From: Pseudodonghicola flavimaris
GTDB lineage: Bacteria; Pseudomonadota; Alphaproteobacteria; Rhodobacterales; Rhodobacteraceae
Direction: 5' to 3'
Assembly: GCF_030164425.1 (NCBI RefSeq)
Contig: NZ_JASNJD010000004.1
Span: 1 to 64,000, forward strand
Length of the DNA: 64,000 bases
Position numbers and translations under genes: made by a program. Positions 53,328 through 61,712 of this stretch are shown here, piece by piece; position 1 is the stretch's first letter, and each line of letters begins with the position of its first letter. The notes beneath the pieces were generated by a model, which did no database searches, was not told the origin of the DNA, and saw only the letters and a program-made list of their open reading frames with translations.

Positions 53328-53350
53328 ACCACGCCTTCGCTGTCGGGCAG

Positions 53351-53377
53351 AGGGGCGGCCTGCGGGTCGCCCCTTTT
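53351..53377 (+). terminator. Rho-independent terminator after the binding-protein gene
   Basis: AGGGGCGGCC (53351-53360) pairs with GGTCGCCCCT (53365-53374) through a TGCG loop, with one G-T pair, and is followed by TTT. It ends the rightward operon 24 bp after the stop codon. Confidence 0.8.
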
Positions 53378-53575
53378 GCATCGGGGGGCGCTTTCCGGGG
53401 GCGTGGTGCAGGGGAGGCCGGCCCGGCAGCCGTTTCTTACGGTGGGCTTTGCCGGACGTGAGCCCGAGTCCGGGATTCCCGGCCCGAATGGGCGGTTCCC
53501 CCGCGGCACCAGGCCGGCGAGCGCGCTTCGGACGCAGGGCCTAACCGCGCATCTTCGCCGGGCCAACCGGGAGGG

Positions 53576-54100
53576 TCAGCGGCCGGCGCTGAAGGAGGCC
53601 GGCAGATGGTCCCTGATCCCGTGGAAGAAGAGGTCGATCTCCAGCGCCAGACCGACCTCGAAGTCATTGAGTTCAGGGCCACTCCACCGCTTCTGCTCCA
53701 GGCGGGCCAGAAAGCCTTGGCGGGCCTGCTCGTCGCGCGGCTCCAGCGGCAGGGTCTCGGCCGCGCGCAGCAAGTCGATGCGCTTGTGGACCTCCCGCAT
53801 GCCTGAGAAAGCTTCCATCATCACCCGCATCAGGCGGGGTTCGTTCCGCCAGGATCGACCAGCGAAGACCTCCTGGACCACGCGGTTTCCGGCGCCGAGG
53901 CAATCATAGGCAACGCAGCCCGGAAAACCGTCTTGCGTCAGGGTATCATGGATTGAGCAACTGTGCCCCGAGAGGTTCCGGCATGGTTCCCCCGGGTTCT
54001 TGCTGAACGCGAAATCCTTGCCCTTGTCGAAGGCCAGCACGACGCAGCACAGAGCCGCGCATTTCGAACAATCGGTCTTGAGGAGGTCGGTCTGAGGCAT
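53576..54100 (-). CDS. YkgJ-family cysteine-cluster protein
   Basis: 174 residues. The N-terminal part has the CxxCxxxCC-type cluster CSKCAALCCVVL, then PCRNLSGHSCSIHD and GCVAYDC; eight or so Cys residues suggest a Zn or Fe-S site, as in the YkgJ/FliB-like family. The C-terminal half is helical and not recognised. Function of the family is unclear. It lies 141 bp downstream of hmuV on the same strand but has no evident tie to haem uptake. The start ATG at 54100 has AGGAGG-like sequence about 20 nt away and GAGG nearer (weak). Confidence 0.82.
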   Translation of the reverse strand: MPQTDLLKTDCSKCAALCCVVLAFDKGKDFAFSKNPGEPCRNLSGHSCSIHDTLTQDGFPGCVAYDCLGAGNRVVQEVFAGRSWRNEPRLMRVMMEAFSGMREVHKRIDLLRAAETLPLEPRDEQARQGFLARLEQKRWSGPELNDFEVGLALEIDLFFHGIRDHLPASFSAGR

Positions 54101-54241
54101 GGTGGCTATCGGCTTTCAATGGCCCGCTCCCGGCGGGTCTTCGGACCGCCGTATCCCGTAGAACGCCTGCGGAATGCAAGATCCGGCATTTGACCGAGAG
54201 CCTGTCCTGTCGTCCTGCCGGGCCCCTCCGCGGCGCCGGCC

Positions 54242-55027
54242 TTACACCGGCTCCGCCGCCGGCACCACCAGCAGCCCGGCGTCGCCGCCTGCGCCCATCA
54301 CGTTCAGTCGGCAGCCGTAGACGCGCGACAGGATGTCGGCGCGCAGCACCTCTGTCACCGGGCCGGTGGCAGCGATCTCGCCGGCCTCCATCAGCACGAT
54401 ACGGTCGGCGAACATCGCCGTCAGGTTCAGGTCGTGCATCACCGCCACCACGCCACCGCCCTGGCGGGCATAGTCGCGGGCGAGCCGCATCACCTGCAGC
54501 TGATGGCCGATATCGAGCGCCGAGACAGGTTCGTCCAGAAACAGCCAGCGCGGCCCCTCCGGCGTTACCGCATCCCAGACCTGGCAGAGCACGCGGGCCA
54601 GCTGTACCCGCTGCTGTTCGCCGCCCGAGAGCGCCTGATAGCGTCGCCCCTCGTAGCCGGCCAGATCGACCCGGGCCAGCGCCGCCTGGGCCAGGGCTGT
54701 GGCCTCCGGGCCGGCATGGCCACCGGCCTCGGCGCCCAGGCGGACCACCTCGAAGACGGTGAAGGGAAAGGCCAGCTGAGCCGATTGCGCCAGCACCCCG
54801 CGCAGCTGCGCCAGCACCCAGGGTTTCAGCTGGCCGGGATCGCGATCGTTGATCCGCAGCTGGCCGGTAAAGCCGATCTCACTGGTCAGGGCGCGGATCA
54901 GCGTGGTCTTGCCGGAGCCGTTGGGGCCGACGATGGCGGTCAGCTCTCCGGCGCGGGCCTGGAAATCGACCCGGTTCAGCACCCGGCGGCGGCCAAGGCT
55001 GACCTCGATCTGGCGGGCATCGATCAT
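54242..55027 (-). CDS. hmuV: haemin ABC transporter ATP-binding protein HmuV
   Basis: 261 residues. Walker A VGPNGSGKTTL, signature LSGGEQQRVQLARVL and Walker B WLFLDEPVSALD are intact, followed by VMHDLNLTAMFADRI (His switch). Family-specific layout matches HmuV/BhuV. It drives haem uptake through HmuU. The start lies 7 bp after the hmuU stop; hmuV is the last gene of hmuSTUV. The 141-bp gap downstream (54101-54241) shows no convincing terminator. Confidence 0.93.
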   Translation of the reverse strand: MIDARQIEVSLGRRRVLNRVDFQARAGELTAIVGPNGSGKTTLIRALTSEIGFTGQLRINDRDPGQLKPWVLAQLRGVLAQSAQLAFPFTVFEVVRLGAEAGGHAGPEATALAQAALARVDLAGYEGRRYQALSGGEQQRVQLARVLCQVWDAVTPEGPRWLFLDEPVSALDIGHQLQVMRLARDYARQGGGVVAVMHDLNLTAMFADRIVLMEAGEIAATGPVTEVLRADILSRVYGCRLNVMGAGGDAGLLVVPAAEPV

Positions 55028-55034
55028 CGGGTCC

Positions 55035-56105
55035 TCACATGTCCAGAAGGCCGCGGCGGCGCAGCAGGATCCACAGGAACACCGGCGCGCCGATCAGGGC
55101 GGTGACGATGCCGATCGGCAGTTCCGCCGGTGCCAGCACCAGCCGGGCGAAGATATCGGCGCCGACCAGCAAGCTGGCGCCCAGCAGCGCCGCATTGGGC
55201 AACAGGTTGCGGTGATCTGGCCCGGTGGCCAGCCGCAGCAGATGCGGCACCACGATGCCGATGAAGCCGATGCCGCCGGAGACCGCCACCGCCGCACCGG
55301 TCGCCGCCGCCACGCAGAGGATCGACAGGTTCTTCACCCGCTGCACCGGAATGCCCATGTGGGCGGCCGTCGCCTCTCCCAGCGCCAGCCCGTTCAGCCC
55401 GCGCGCCAGCCCCCAGGTGCCCAAGAGGGCGATGGCGATGATCGGGGCGGCCACCGCCAGCTTGGCCCAGCTCGCCCCGGCGAGGGAGCCGAGCTGCCAG
55501 AAGGTCAGATCGCGCAGCTGGCTGTCGTCGGCGGCATAGACCAGCAGCCCGGTCGCCGCCCCGGCCAGCGCCTGCATCGCGATACCGGCCAGCAGCATGG
55601 TCGCGACCGAGGTGCGCCCGGCCCGGGTCGAGACACGATAGAGGATCAGCGTTGCCGCCCAGCCGCCGACAAAGGCGGCGATCGGCACCGTGTACATTCC
55701 CGTCGCCGCCGCCAGACCGGCAGGCAGCAGGCCGCTCAGCACGATGGCGGCGACCGCTCCCAGCCCGGCGCCGGCGCCGACGCCGACCAGCCCGGGATCG
55801 GCCAGCGGGTTGCGGAACAGCCCCTGCATCACCGCGCCGGAGACCGCCAGCGCCGCCCCCACCAGCAGCCCGGTCACCAGCCGGGGCAGGCGGATCTGGC
55901 CCAGCACCACGCGATCCTGCAGGCTGAGCCCCTCGCCGGAGATCAGCCGGCCGAGCGCCTCGCTCAGCGACACGCCCGCGGCACCGGTGGCCAGCGAGGC
56001 CCAGGCAGCGATCAGCAGCAGCAGCGCCAGCCCCCAGGTGGTCTGGCGGGCACGGCCGCGGCGATCGCCGGCGACGGGCGCGGTGGGTTCGCTCAGTGCG
56101 ACCAT
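55035..56105 (-). CDS. hmuU: haem/iron ABC transporter permease HmuU (FecCD family)
   Basis: 356 residues with about nine or ten membrane helices. FecCD-family marks include RLPRLVTGLLVGAALAVSGAVMQGLFRNPLADPGLVG (spanning about residues 70-105) and GGIGFIGIVVPHLLRL near the C-terminus. It forms the inner-membrane haem channel, receiving haem from HmuT and powered by HmuV. It lies 4 bp after hmuT. Confidence 0.94.
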   Translation of the reverse strand: MVALSEPTAPVAGDRRGRARQTTWGLALLLLIAAWASLATGAAGVSLSEALGRLISGEGLSLQDRVVLGQIRLPRLVTGLLVGAALAVSGAVMQGLFRNPLADPGLVGVGAGAGLGAVAAIVLSGLLPAGLAAATGMYTVPIAAFVGGWAATLILYRVSTRAGRTSVATMLLAGIAMQALAGAATGLLVYAADDSQLRDLTFWQLGSLAGASWAKLAVAAPIIAIALLGTWGLARGLNGLALGEATAAHMGIPVQRVKNLSILCVAAATGAAVAVSGGIGFIGIVVPHLLRLATGPDHRNLLPNAALLGASLLVGADIFARLVLAPAELPIGIVTALIGAPVFLWILLRRRGLLDM

Positions 56106-56109
56106 CGGA

Positions 56110-56982
56110 TCAGCCCTTCCCGGGATAGAGCGCCCGGTGCAGGTCGGCCACCGCCTCGGCGGTGCGCGGACCGAAGCCCAGCAGATAGAGCCCGTCCATC
56201 TGGATCAGCCGCCGGTCGCGGCCGGCCGGGGTGATCGCCACCGCCGGGTGGGCCAGTACGCCGGCGCTGTCGTGAGTACCGCCGGCGCCGCGGTCCATCA
56301 TCAGGATCACGTCGGGGGCGGCGGCCAGCACCGCCTCGTCGGTCAGCTGCTTGTAGCCGGGAAAGCCCTCCACGGCGTTGATGCCACCGGCCAGCCGGAT
56401 CATCGCATCCGCCGCGGTGCCCTGACCCGAGGCCATCAGCCGGCCGCCGGCCGCCGACAGCACGAAGAGCACCCGGGTCGGGGTCTCGACCCCGGCCGCC
56501 CGGGCCTGGACGGCGGCGATGCGGGCCTCGATCTCGGTGGCGAGGGCGGCGGCCTCGGCATCGAGGCCGAGCGCCCTCCCGACAGCGCGAATCTTGGCAC
56601 CGACCCCGGCGGCATCCAGCGCCGCCGGCACGGCGACGAAGGGGATATCGGCCTCCGCCAGGATCTGGATCGTCTCCGGCGGGCCGGAGCCCTCTTCGGC
56701 GATGATCAGGTCGGGGGCCACAGACAGTACGCCCTCGGGCGAGAGCCGCCGCATATAGCCGACATCGGGCAGCTCGTTTGCCGCCGCGGGAAAGGTGGAG
56801 GTGGTGTCGCGGGCGACCAGCCGGTCGCCGGCGCCGAGCGCATAGATCGTCTCGGTCACCGATCCGCCGACTCCCACCACCCGCCCGGCGGGGTCAGCGG
56901 CGAGCGGCAGGGCGGTCGCGACGGGCACGGCCAGCGCCAGAACGGCGGCGATGGCGCGGCGGCGGCTGAGACCGGCGATCAT
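56110..56982 (-). CDS. hmuT: haemin ABC transporter substrate-binding protein HmuT
   Basis: 290 residues with an N-terminal export signal (SRRRAIAAVLALAVPVATALP; three Arg before the hydrophobic core, so Sec or Tat). The mature protein begins near ADPAGRVVGVGGSVTETIYALG, and GYMRRLSPEGVLSVAPDLIIAEEGSGPP contains the conserved haem-pocket Tyr. It binds haem in the periplasm. ATG 56982 overlaps the hmuS stop (ATGA). Confidence 0.94.
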   Translation of the reverse strand: MIAGLSRRRAIAAVLALAVPVATALPLAADPAGRVVGVGGSVTETIYALGAGDRLVARDTTSTFPAAANELPDVGYMRRLSPEGVLSVAPDLIIAEEGSGPPETIQILAEADIPFVAVPAALDAAGVGAKIRAVGRALGLDAEAAALATEIEARIAAVQARAAGVETPTRVLFVLSAAGGRLMASGQGTAADAMIRLAGGINAVEGFPGYKQLTDEAVLAAAPDVILMMDRGAGGTHDSAGVLAHPAVAITPAGRDRRLIQMDGLYLLGFGPRTAEAVADLHRALYPGKG

Positions 56983-58034
56983 GCCGGGGCCCCGGCAGCG
57001 GGCAGGGTTTCGGCCAGGCCGGCCCAGGCGCCGGCGGCCTCGGGATCGCGCAGCCCGAAGCTCTGCAGGATCAGCTGCCCCTCGGCGTCGAAACATTCGA
57101 TCGAGATCGCCGGGCCGCGCTGGGTCGGCTTCCAGACCCGCCAGACCTCGGCGATATGATCGGCGCGCAGGTGCAGGTTGAAGGTCGGGTCGAGCACGTT
57201 CTGCCACGGTCCCATCGGCTTGATGGTCCGGACCGGGCCGCTGTAGATCTGGATGCAGCCGGCATTGCCGACGAAGATCATCAGCGGCACCGCGTCGGCG
57301 GCGGCGCGTTCCAGCATCAGGGAGACGGCGCCGGTATCGAGCCTGGTGGCGAACCGGTCCCCCGCCGCGCGATAGGCGCCGAGCCGGTTCATCTTCAGCT
57401 TGGACACCAGCCGCAGGAACTGGTGGGTGTCAGTCATCCGCTCCCATTCCTTGCGCAGGATATCGAGATTGTCTTCGCGGATGCGGGCGCCCTCAGGGGC
57501 CGGGCGCGGCGTGGTCGGATAGCTGCGGTCGCTGTCGCCGGTGGCGAGCGCGGCCACCGCGGCCTCGAAGGCGGCAACGTCCGAGGCGGGTTTCAGGTGC
57601 ACCTTGTGTACCGCGTCGCCATGGGCGTCGAACACCTGCAGGCTGCGCTTGGTACCCTTGTCGGTCTCCTCCGCCACGGCAAAGGCCCGGGACCAGTGTT
57701 TGGGAAAGATCCGCAGGTCGATGGCCTTGCCCAGCACCATCGCGGCATGTTCGCCGGGGTGATAGTCCTGATAGGGGCCGGTGCATTCATGCACCGCGCT
57801 TTCGTTGCGGGTCAGCGCCATGACCTCGCCGATGGTCTCCACCGCCGGGATCAGCCGATCGGGATGAGCGTCGATCCGGGTTGCCGTGGTGCCGACATTG
57901 GCCGCGACCAGCGCGGCCTCGGAGACATTGAGCGAGGCCGCCAGATCGCGGGCGCGCAACTCGGGCCGGGCGGCGCGGGCGGCAACGATCTCGTCGGGAG
58001 AGGCAACGGGGGCGGCGACAGGGGAGGCGGGCAT
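56979..58034 (-). CDS. hmuS: haemin-degrading/haem-carrier protein HmuS
   Basis: 351 residues from the ATG at 58034 (AGGAG 8 nt upstream; a TTG at 58040 is also in frame). Two repeated HemS-type halves are visible, the second with FNLHLRADHIAEVWRVWKP, the usual C-terminal haem-binding pattern. It accepts haem from HmuTUV in the cytoplasm and releases iron or passes haem on. It is the first gene of hmuSTUV. No TonB-dependent haem receptor is in the window. The 290-bp upstream gap is shared with macA and carries two repeat elements but no gene. Confidence 0.93.
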   Translation of the reverse strand: MPASPVAAPVASPDEIVAARAARPELRARDLAASLNVSEAALVAANVGTTATRIDAHPDRLIPAVETIGEVMALTRNESAVHECTGPYQDYHPGEHAAMVLGKAIDLRIFPKHWSRAFAVAEETDKGTKRSLQVFDAHGDAVHKVHLKPASDVAAFEAAVAALATGDSDRSYPTTPRPAPEGARIREDNLDILRKEWERMTDTHQFLRLVSKLKMNRLGAYRAAGDRFATRLDTGAVSLMLERAAADAVPLMIFVGNAGCIQIYSGPVRTIKPMGPWQNVLDPTFNLHLRADHIAEVWRVWKPTQRGPAISIECFDAEGQLILQSFGLRDPEAAGAWAGLAETLPAAGAPA

Positions 58035-58097
58035 GCGCAAAGCTCCTGATGGGGTCCTGATGGCATCCCGGAACGTCTGGCGTCTGGCTTGAAGGCC

Positions 58098-58129
58098 CGG
58101 ATTTTCTGACTGTTTGTGTCGGATTTTCT
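58098..58129. promoter_or_regulatory. paired 10-bp direct repeats 22 bp apart upstream of hmuS
   Basis: CGGATTTTCT occurs at 58098-58107 and again at 58120-58129, exactly 22 bp (two helical turns) apart. The spacing would place two protein molecules on the same DNA face. TGA-N9-TCG (58107-58121) inside it is one base from the TGA-N9-TCA pattern of the iron regulator RirA. It lies 64 bp before the hmuS start, where an iron-responsive site is expected. Confidence 0.4.
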
Positions 58130-58270
58130 AGTGGGCCAATCCTGACACATCAAGTCGGAAATTGCGATTTTCGCGGTAGTCCCCCGCGGCAAAGCGCAGC
58201 CATCGGCGTCTTGGCGCTCCCCGACCGGGGCATTTGCTGCGAGTGTCGGCGACGGAATCCCCGGGCGGGG

Positions 58271-58294
58271 GCGTGTAAGACATCGGATACACGC
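58271..58294. promoter_or_regulatory. 7-bp inverted repeat upstream of macA
   Basis: GCGTGTA (58271-58277) and TACACGC (58288-58294) are perfect inverted arms with a 10-nt spacer, 30 bp before the macA start. The size and place suit an operator for a dimeric repressor of the efflux genes; no regulator gene is adjacent. Confidence 0.35.
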
Positions 58295-58324
58295 AAGACA
58301 AAGCTAGGCAGGCACGGAAAAGAT

Positions 58325-59488
58325 ATGAAAAAGCCATTTCGTTTGATCGTCGTTCTGGTTGTGATCGTGGCGGCGGGTCTGGGCTGGTGGATGTTCGGGA
58401 CGCAGGAAGATACCAGCGTACCGGTCACCGCGCAGGCGACGCGCGGGTCGGTGGCCGAAACCGTGCTGGCCTCCGGTACTATAGAGGCCAAGCAGCTGGT
58501 CAGCGTCGGCGCCCGCGTCTCCGGCCAGATCGAGACGCTGGCCGTCAGCCTCGGGCAGGAGGTCGCGAAGGGCGATCTGATCGCCGAGATCGATTCGCAG
58601 GACCAGCAGAACGCGGTGCTGACCGCAGAGGCGGCGCTGGCGAATATCGAGGCACAGATCGCAGCCAAACAGGCCAATCTGAAACAGGCGGAGCTGACGC
58701 TGAACCGGCAGAAATCGCTGGGAGAGCGCGAATTCGCCACCCAGGAAACCATCGAGAGCGCCACCGCGAACGTGCTGGTCTATACTGCCGAGCTGAAGGC
58801 GCTGGAGGCCGAGAAGTCGAGCGCGGAGGTCACCGTGTCGACCGCCAAGATCGCGCTGGAGCGGACCCGGATCACCGCCCCGATCTCCGGCACCGTGGTG
58901 GCCATCGTGGTGGAGGAAGGCCAGACCGTGAACGCCACCCAGGCGGCCCCGACCATCGTCAAGCTCGCCAATCTGGATCAGATGGTGGTGAAGGCTGAGA
59001 TCTCCGAGGCCGATGTCGTACATGTGGCGCCGGGCCAGGAGGTGAGCTTCACCATTCTGGGCGAGCCGGAAACCGCCTTCGAGGCGGTGGTGCGCGCGGT
59101 CGAACCGGCGCCGTCCGAGATCGAGGACAGCGACACCATCAATACCGACGAGGCGATCTATTACAACGGGCTGCTCGACGTCGATAACCCGGGCCACAAG
59201 CTGCGCATCGGCATGACCACTCAGGTCTCCATCGTGCTGGCGCGGGCCGACGATGTCCTGACGGTGCCGTCCGCGGCACTCAGGCGCGGCGAGGGCGGCT
59301 ATACGGTCGAAATCTGGGATCCGCAGACGCAGACAGGCCGGGTGCAGCGGGTCGAAGTCGGGCTGAACGACAAGGTGACTGCGGAGATCACCTCGGGGCT
59401 CAGCGAGGGCGATCTGGTGGTGACCGGCACGGCGGTGGCGGCGGCCAGCAGCTCCGGCGGGCGCATGGGTCCGCCGATGGGGTTCTGA
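58325..59488 (+). CDS. macA: MacA-like periplasmic adaptor of an efflux pump
   Basis: 387 residues. One N-terminal membrane anchor (FRLIVVLVVIVAAGLGWWMF) is followed by HlyD/RND-adaptor domains: a lipoyl half (VSGQIETLAVSLGQEVAKGD), a long coiled-coil hairpin (about 85-165, rich in Ala/Glu/Lys), the second lipoyl half with TAPISGTVVAIVVEEGQTV, and beta-barrel and membrane-proximal domains. The Gly/Ser/Met-rich tail is typical. It links the MacB transporter to an outer-membrane TolC-type channel, not coded here. ATG 58325 follows a weak ribosome site (GGAAAAG). One nt separates it from macB. Confidence 0.9.
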   Translation: MKKPFRLIVVLVVIVAAGLGWWMFGTQEDTSVPVTAQATRGSVAETVLASGTIEAKQLVSVGARVSGQIETLAVSLGQEVAKGDLIAEIDSQDQQNAVLTAEAALANIEAQIAAKQANLKQAELTLNRQKSLGEREFATQETIESATANVLVYTAELKALEAEKSSAEVTVSTAKIALERTRITAPISGTVVAIVVEEGQTVNATQAAPTIVKLANLDQMVVKAEISEADVVHVAPGQEVSFTILGEPETAFEAVVRAVEPAPSEIEDSDTINTDEAIYYNGLLDVDNPGHKLRIGMTTQVSIVLARADDVLTVPSAALRRGEGGYTVEIWDPQTQTGRVQRVEVGLNDKVTAEITSGLSEGDLVVTGTAVAAASSSGGRMGPPMGF

Positions 59489-59489
59489 G

Positions 59490-61445
59490 ATGACGGAGCC
59501 ATTGATTTCAGCCCGCGGGATCACCCGCAGTTTCCAGGCCGGCGACGAGACCATCACGGTCCTGCGCGACGTCGATATCGACATCTACCCCGGCGAGATG
59601 GTGGCGATCGTCGGGGCCTCCGGGTCCGGCAAGTCGACGCTGATGAATATTCTCGGTTGTCTCGACCGGGCAACCGCGGGCAGCTATCGCTTCGCGGGCA
59701 GGGATGTGAGCACGCTGGAGCATGACGAGCTGGCCCGGCTGCGGCGCGAGCATTTCGGGTTCATCTTCCAGCGCTATCAACTGCTGCCCGATCTCGATGC
59801 GGTCGGCAATGTCGAGGTGCCGGCGATCTACACCGGCGAGGGCCGCGGCCCGCGCCGGGTCCGGGCCGCACAGCTTCTGGGCCAGCTGGGGCTGGAAAGC
59901 CGGCTGGATCACAAGCCCAGCGAGCTGTCCGGCGGCCAGCAGCAGCGGGTCTCGGTCGCCCGGGCGCTGATGAACGGCGGCGAGGTGATCCTGGCCGACG
60001 AGCCGACCGGCGCGCTCGACACCAAGAGCAGCGCCGAGCTGATCGACCTGCTGCTGGATCTGAACGCGCGCGGCCATACCATCGTGATGGTGACCCACGA
60101 TCCCGAGGTCGCCGCCCATGCCCACCGCATCATCGAGGTCAGCGATGGCCGGGTGATCTCCGACACCCGGCAGGGCGACCGGGACGGTGCGGCGGCAGAG
60201 CCCGCGGCGCCGCAGGTCCGGCCGGACCTGCCGCTGCGCCCGGGGGCGGTGCTTCGCCGCCTGCGCGAGGCGTTCTCGATGGCGTTGACCGCGATGCTGG
60301 CGCATCGGGTGCGCAGTTTCCTCACCATGCTGGGGATCATCATCGGCATCGCTTCGGTGGTGCTGGTTGTGGCGCTGGGGACCGGCACGCAGGAGAAGGT
60401 GCTGGACAACATCAGCTCGCTCGGCACCAACACGATCACGTTGCGGGCGGGCTCCGGCTTCGGCGCGCGCGATGCCGAGCGGATCGAGACGCTGCTGCCG
60501 TCGGATGCCGACATGCTGGCGCTGCAGGACTACGCCGCCAGCGTGTCGCCGGCGGTCTCCTCCACCGCCTCGGTGATCTATCGCAACGAGGAGGCCAGCG
60601 CGGCGATCAAGGGGGTGAGCGGGGATTACTTCGAGGTGCATTCCTATGTCGCCGTCGATGGCGATGTCTTCGGGCCGGAGGATGTCACCGCGCTGGCGCA
60701 GGTGGCGGTGATCGACGAGGACACCCGCGACACCTTCTTCGAGGCGGGCGCCGATCCGATCGGTCAGGTGCTGCTGCTGGGTCGGGTGCCGGTACGGGTG
60801 ATCGGGGTGGTGCGCTCCACCGGGGCCACCTTCGGGCCGTCGTCGCTGAATGTCTGGATCCCCTATACCACCGCGATGTCGCGGGTCTCGGGGCAGAATT
60901 TCGTCGACAGCATCGAGGTTCGGGTGACCGACGATTACGAGATGGACGCGGCCCAGGCCGAGATCTCGGCGCTGATGCTGGAACGGCACGGCACCAAGGA
61001 TTTCTTCCTCTCCAACAGCGACACCATCCGCGAGACCATCACCTCGACCACCCAGACGCTGACCCTGCTGGTGGCGATGATCGCGGTGATCTCGCTGATC
61101 GTCGGCGGCATCGGGGTGATGAACATCATGCTGGTCTCGGTCACCGAGCGGACCAAGGAAATCGGGGTGCGGATCGCCATCGGGGCGCGGCGGTCGGATA
61201 TCATCAGCCAGTTTCTGATCGAGGCGGTGCTGGTCTGTCTGGTCGGCGGCATCCTCGGGATCCTCGGCGCGCTGACCGGCGGCGCACTGGTCGAAACCCT
61301 CAGCGACGAGGTGCGGCTGACCTTCTCGACCACGGCGATCGTGGTGGCCTTCCTGTCTTCGACGCTGATCGGGGTCACCTTCGGGTTCCTACCGGCCCGT
61401 TCTGCCGCGCAGCTCGATCCGGTGGTGGCGCTCAGCCGTGAATAG
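59490..61445 (+). CDS. macB: MacB-like ABC transporter, ATPase fused to permease
   Basis: 651 residues, standard MacB length. N-terminal ATPase (1-about 230): Walker A VGASGSGKSTL, signature LSGGQQQRVSVARAL, Walker B VILADEPTGALDT. After a linker come the first membrane helix (HRVRSFLTMLGIIIGIASVVLVVA), the large MacB periplasmic domain (about 300-510) and three C-terminal FtsX-type helices with GVMNIMLVSVTERTKEIGVRIAIGA. With MacA it expels macrolides, peptides or lipophilic compounds by a mechanotransmission mechanism. Substrate here unknown. Confidence 0.93.
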   Translation: MTEPLISARGITRSFQAGDETITVLRDVDIDIYPGEMVAIVGASGSGKSTLMNILGCLDRATAGSYRFAGRDVSTLEHDELARLRREHFGFIFQRYQLLPDLDAVGNVEVPAIYTGEGRGPRRVRAAQLLGQLGLESRLDHKPSELSGGQQQRVSVARALMNGGEVILADEPTGALDTKSSAELIDLLLDLNARGHTIVMVTHDPEVAAHAHRIIEVSDGRVISDTRQGDRDGAAAEPAAPQVRPDLPLRPGAVLRRLREAFSMALTAMLAHRVRSFLTMLGIIIGIASVVLVVALGTGTQEKVLDNISSLGTNTITLRAGSGFGARDAERIETLLPSDADMLALQDYAASVSPAVSSTASVIYRNEEASAAIKGVSGDYFEVHSYVAVDGDVFGPEDVTALAQVAVIDEDTRDTFFEAGADPIGQVLLLGRVPVRVIGVVRSTGATFGPSSLNVWIPYTTAMSRVSGQNFVDSIEVRVTDDYEMDAAQAEISALMLERHGTKDFFLSNSDTIRETITSTTQTLTLLVAMIAVISLIVGGIGVMNIMLVSVTERTKEIGVRIAIGARRSDIISQFLIEAVLVCLVGGILGILGALTGGALVETLSDEVRLTFSTTAIVVAFLSSTLIGVTFGFLPARSAAQLDPVVALSRE

Positions 61446-61521
61446 GAAGCGACTGTGCGATGTGCCACAGCAGGCCGGGGTCGCGGCGCGGACTTCCCTA
61501 GGGTCAGTCTGGCGTTAGGGG

Positions 61522-61610
61522 ATTGCGCGCAATAGGGTCTCCGGCATTGATTTGAATACCGGAGAGTCATCTTTCGTTTGGCGCCAAACCGCCGGCCAGC
61601 GGGCGCCAAA
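61522..61610. promoter_or_regulatory. palindrome cluster upstream of the FAD oxidoreductase gene
   Basis: The 267-bp gap after macB holds no gene but three symmetric elements: a perfect 12-bp palindrome ATTGCGCGCAAT (61522-61533), a hairpin with 7-bp arms TCTCCGG/CCGGAGA (61538-61565) and a perfect 14-bp palindrome GTTTGGCGCCAAAC (61576-61589). GGCGCCAAA is repeated at 61580-61588 and 61602-61610, 22 bp apart. The gene begins at 61713. The hairpin could also end macB transcription but lacks a clean T run. Confidence 0.45.
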
Positions 61611-61712
61611 GCGGGGGGGGGAAGACACCGGCATGCTAGGCCTTGCACCGACCGTGGGTTTGACGTTTGCTGAACCCGGGGCCGGTCCGGCCGCTAAGTT
61701 TGGGGCGTTTGA

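Noticed and set aside
58044-58063. TCCTGATGG repeated 11 bp apart just before hmuS.
   Set aside because: One copy overlaps the ribosome site of hmuS, and short repeats of this size are common in such sequence.
61538-61565. Hairpin as a macB terminator.
   Set aside because: A 14-nt loop, short stem and no clean T run; listed only as part of the palindrome cluster.
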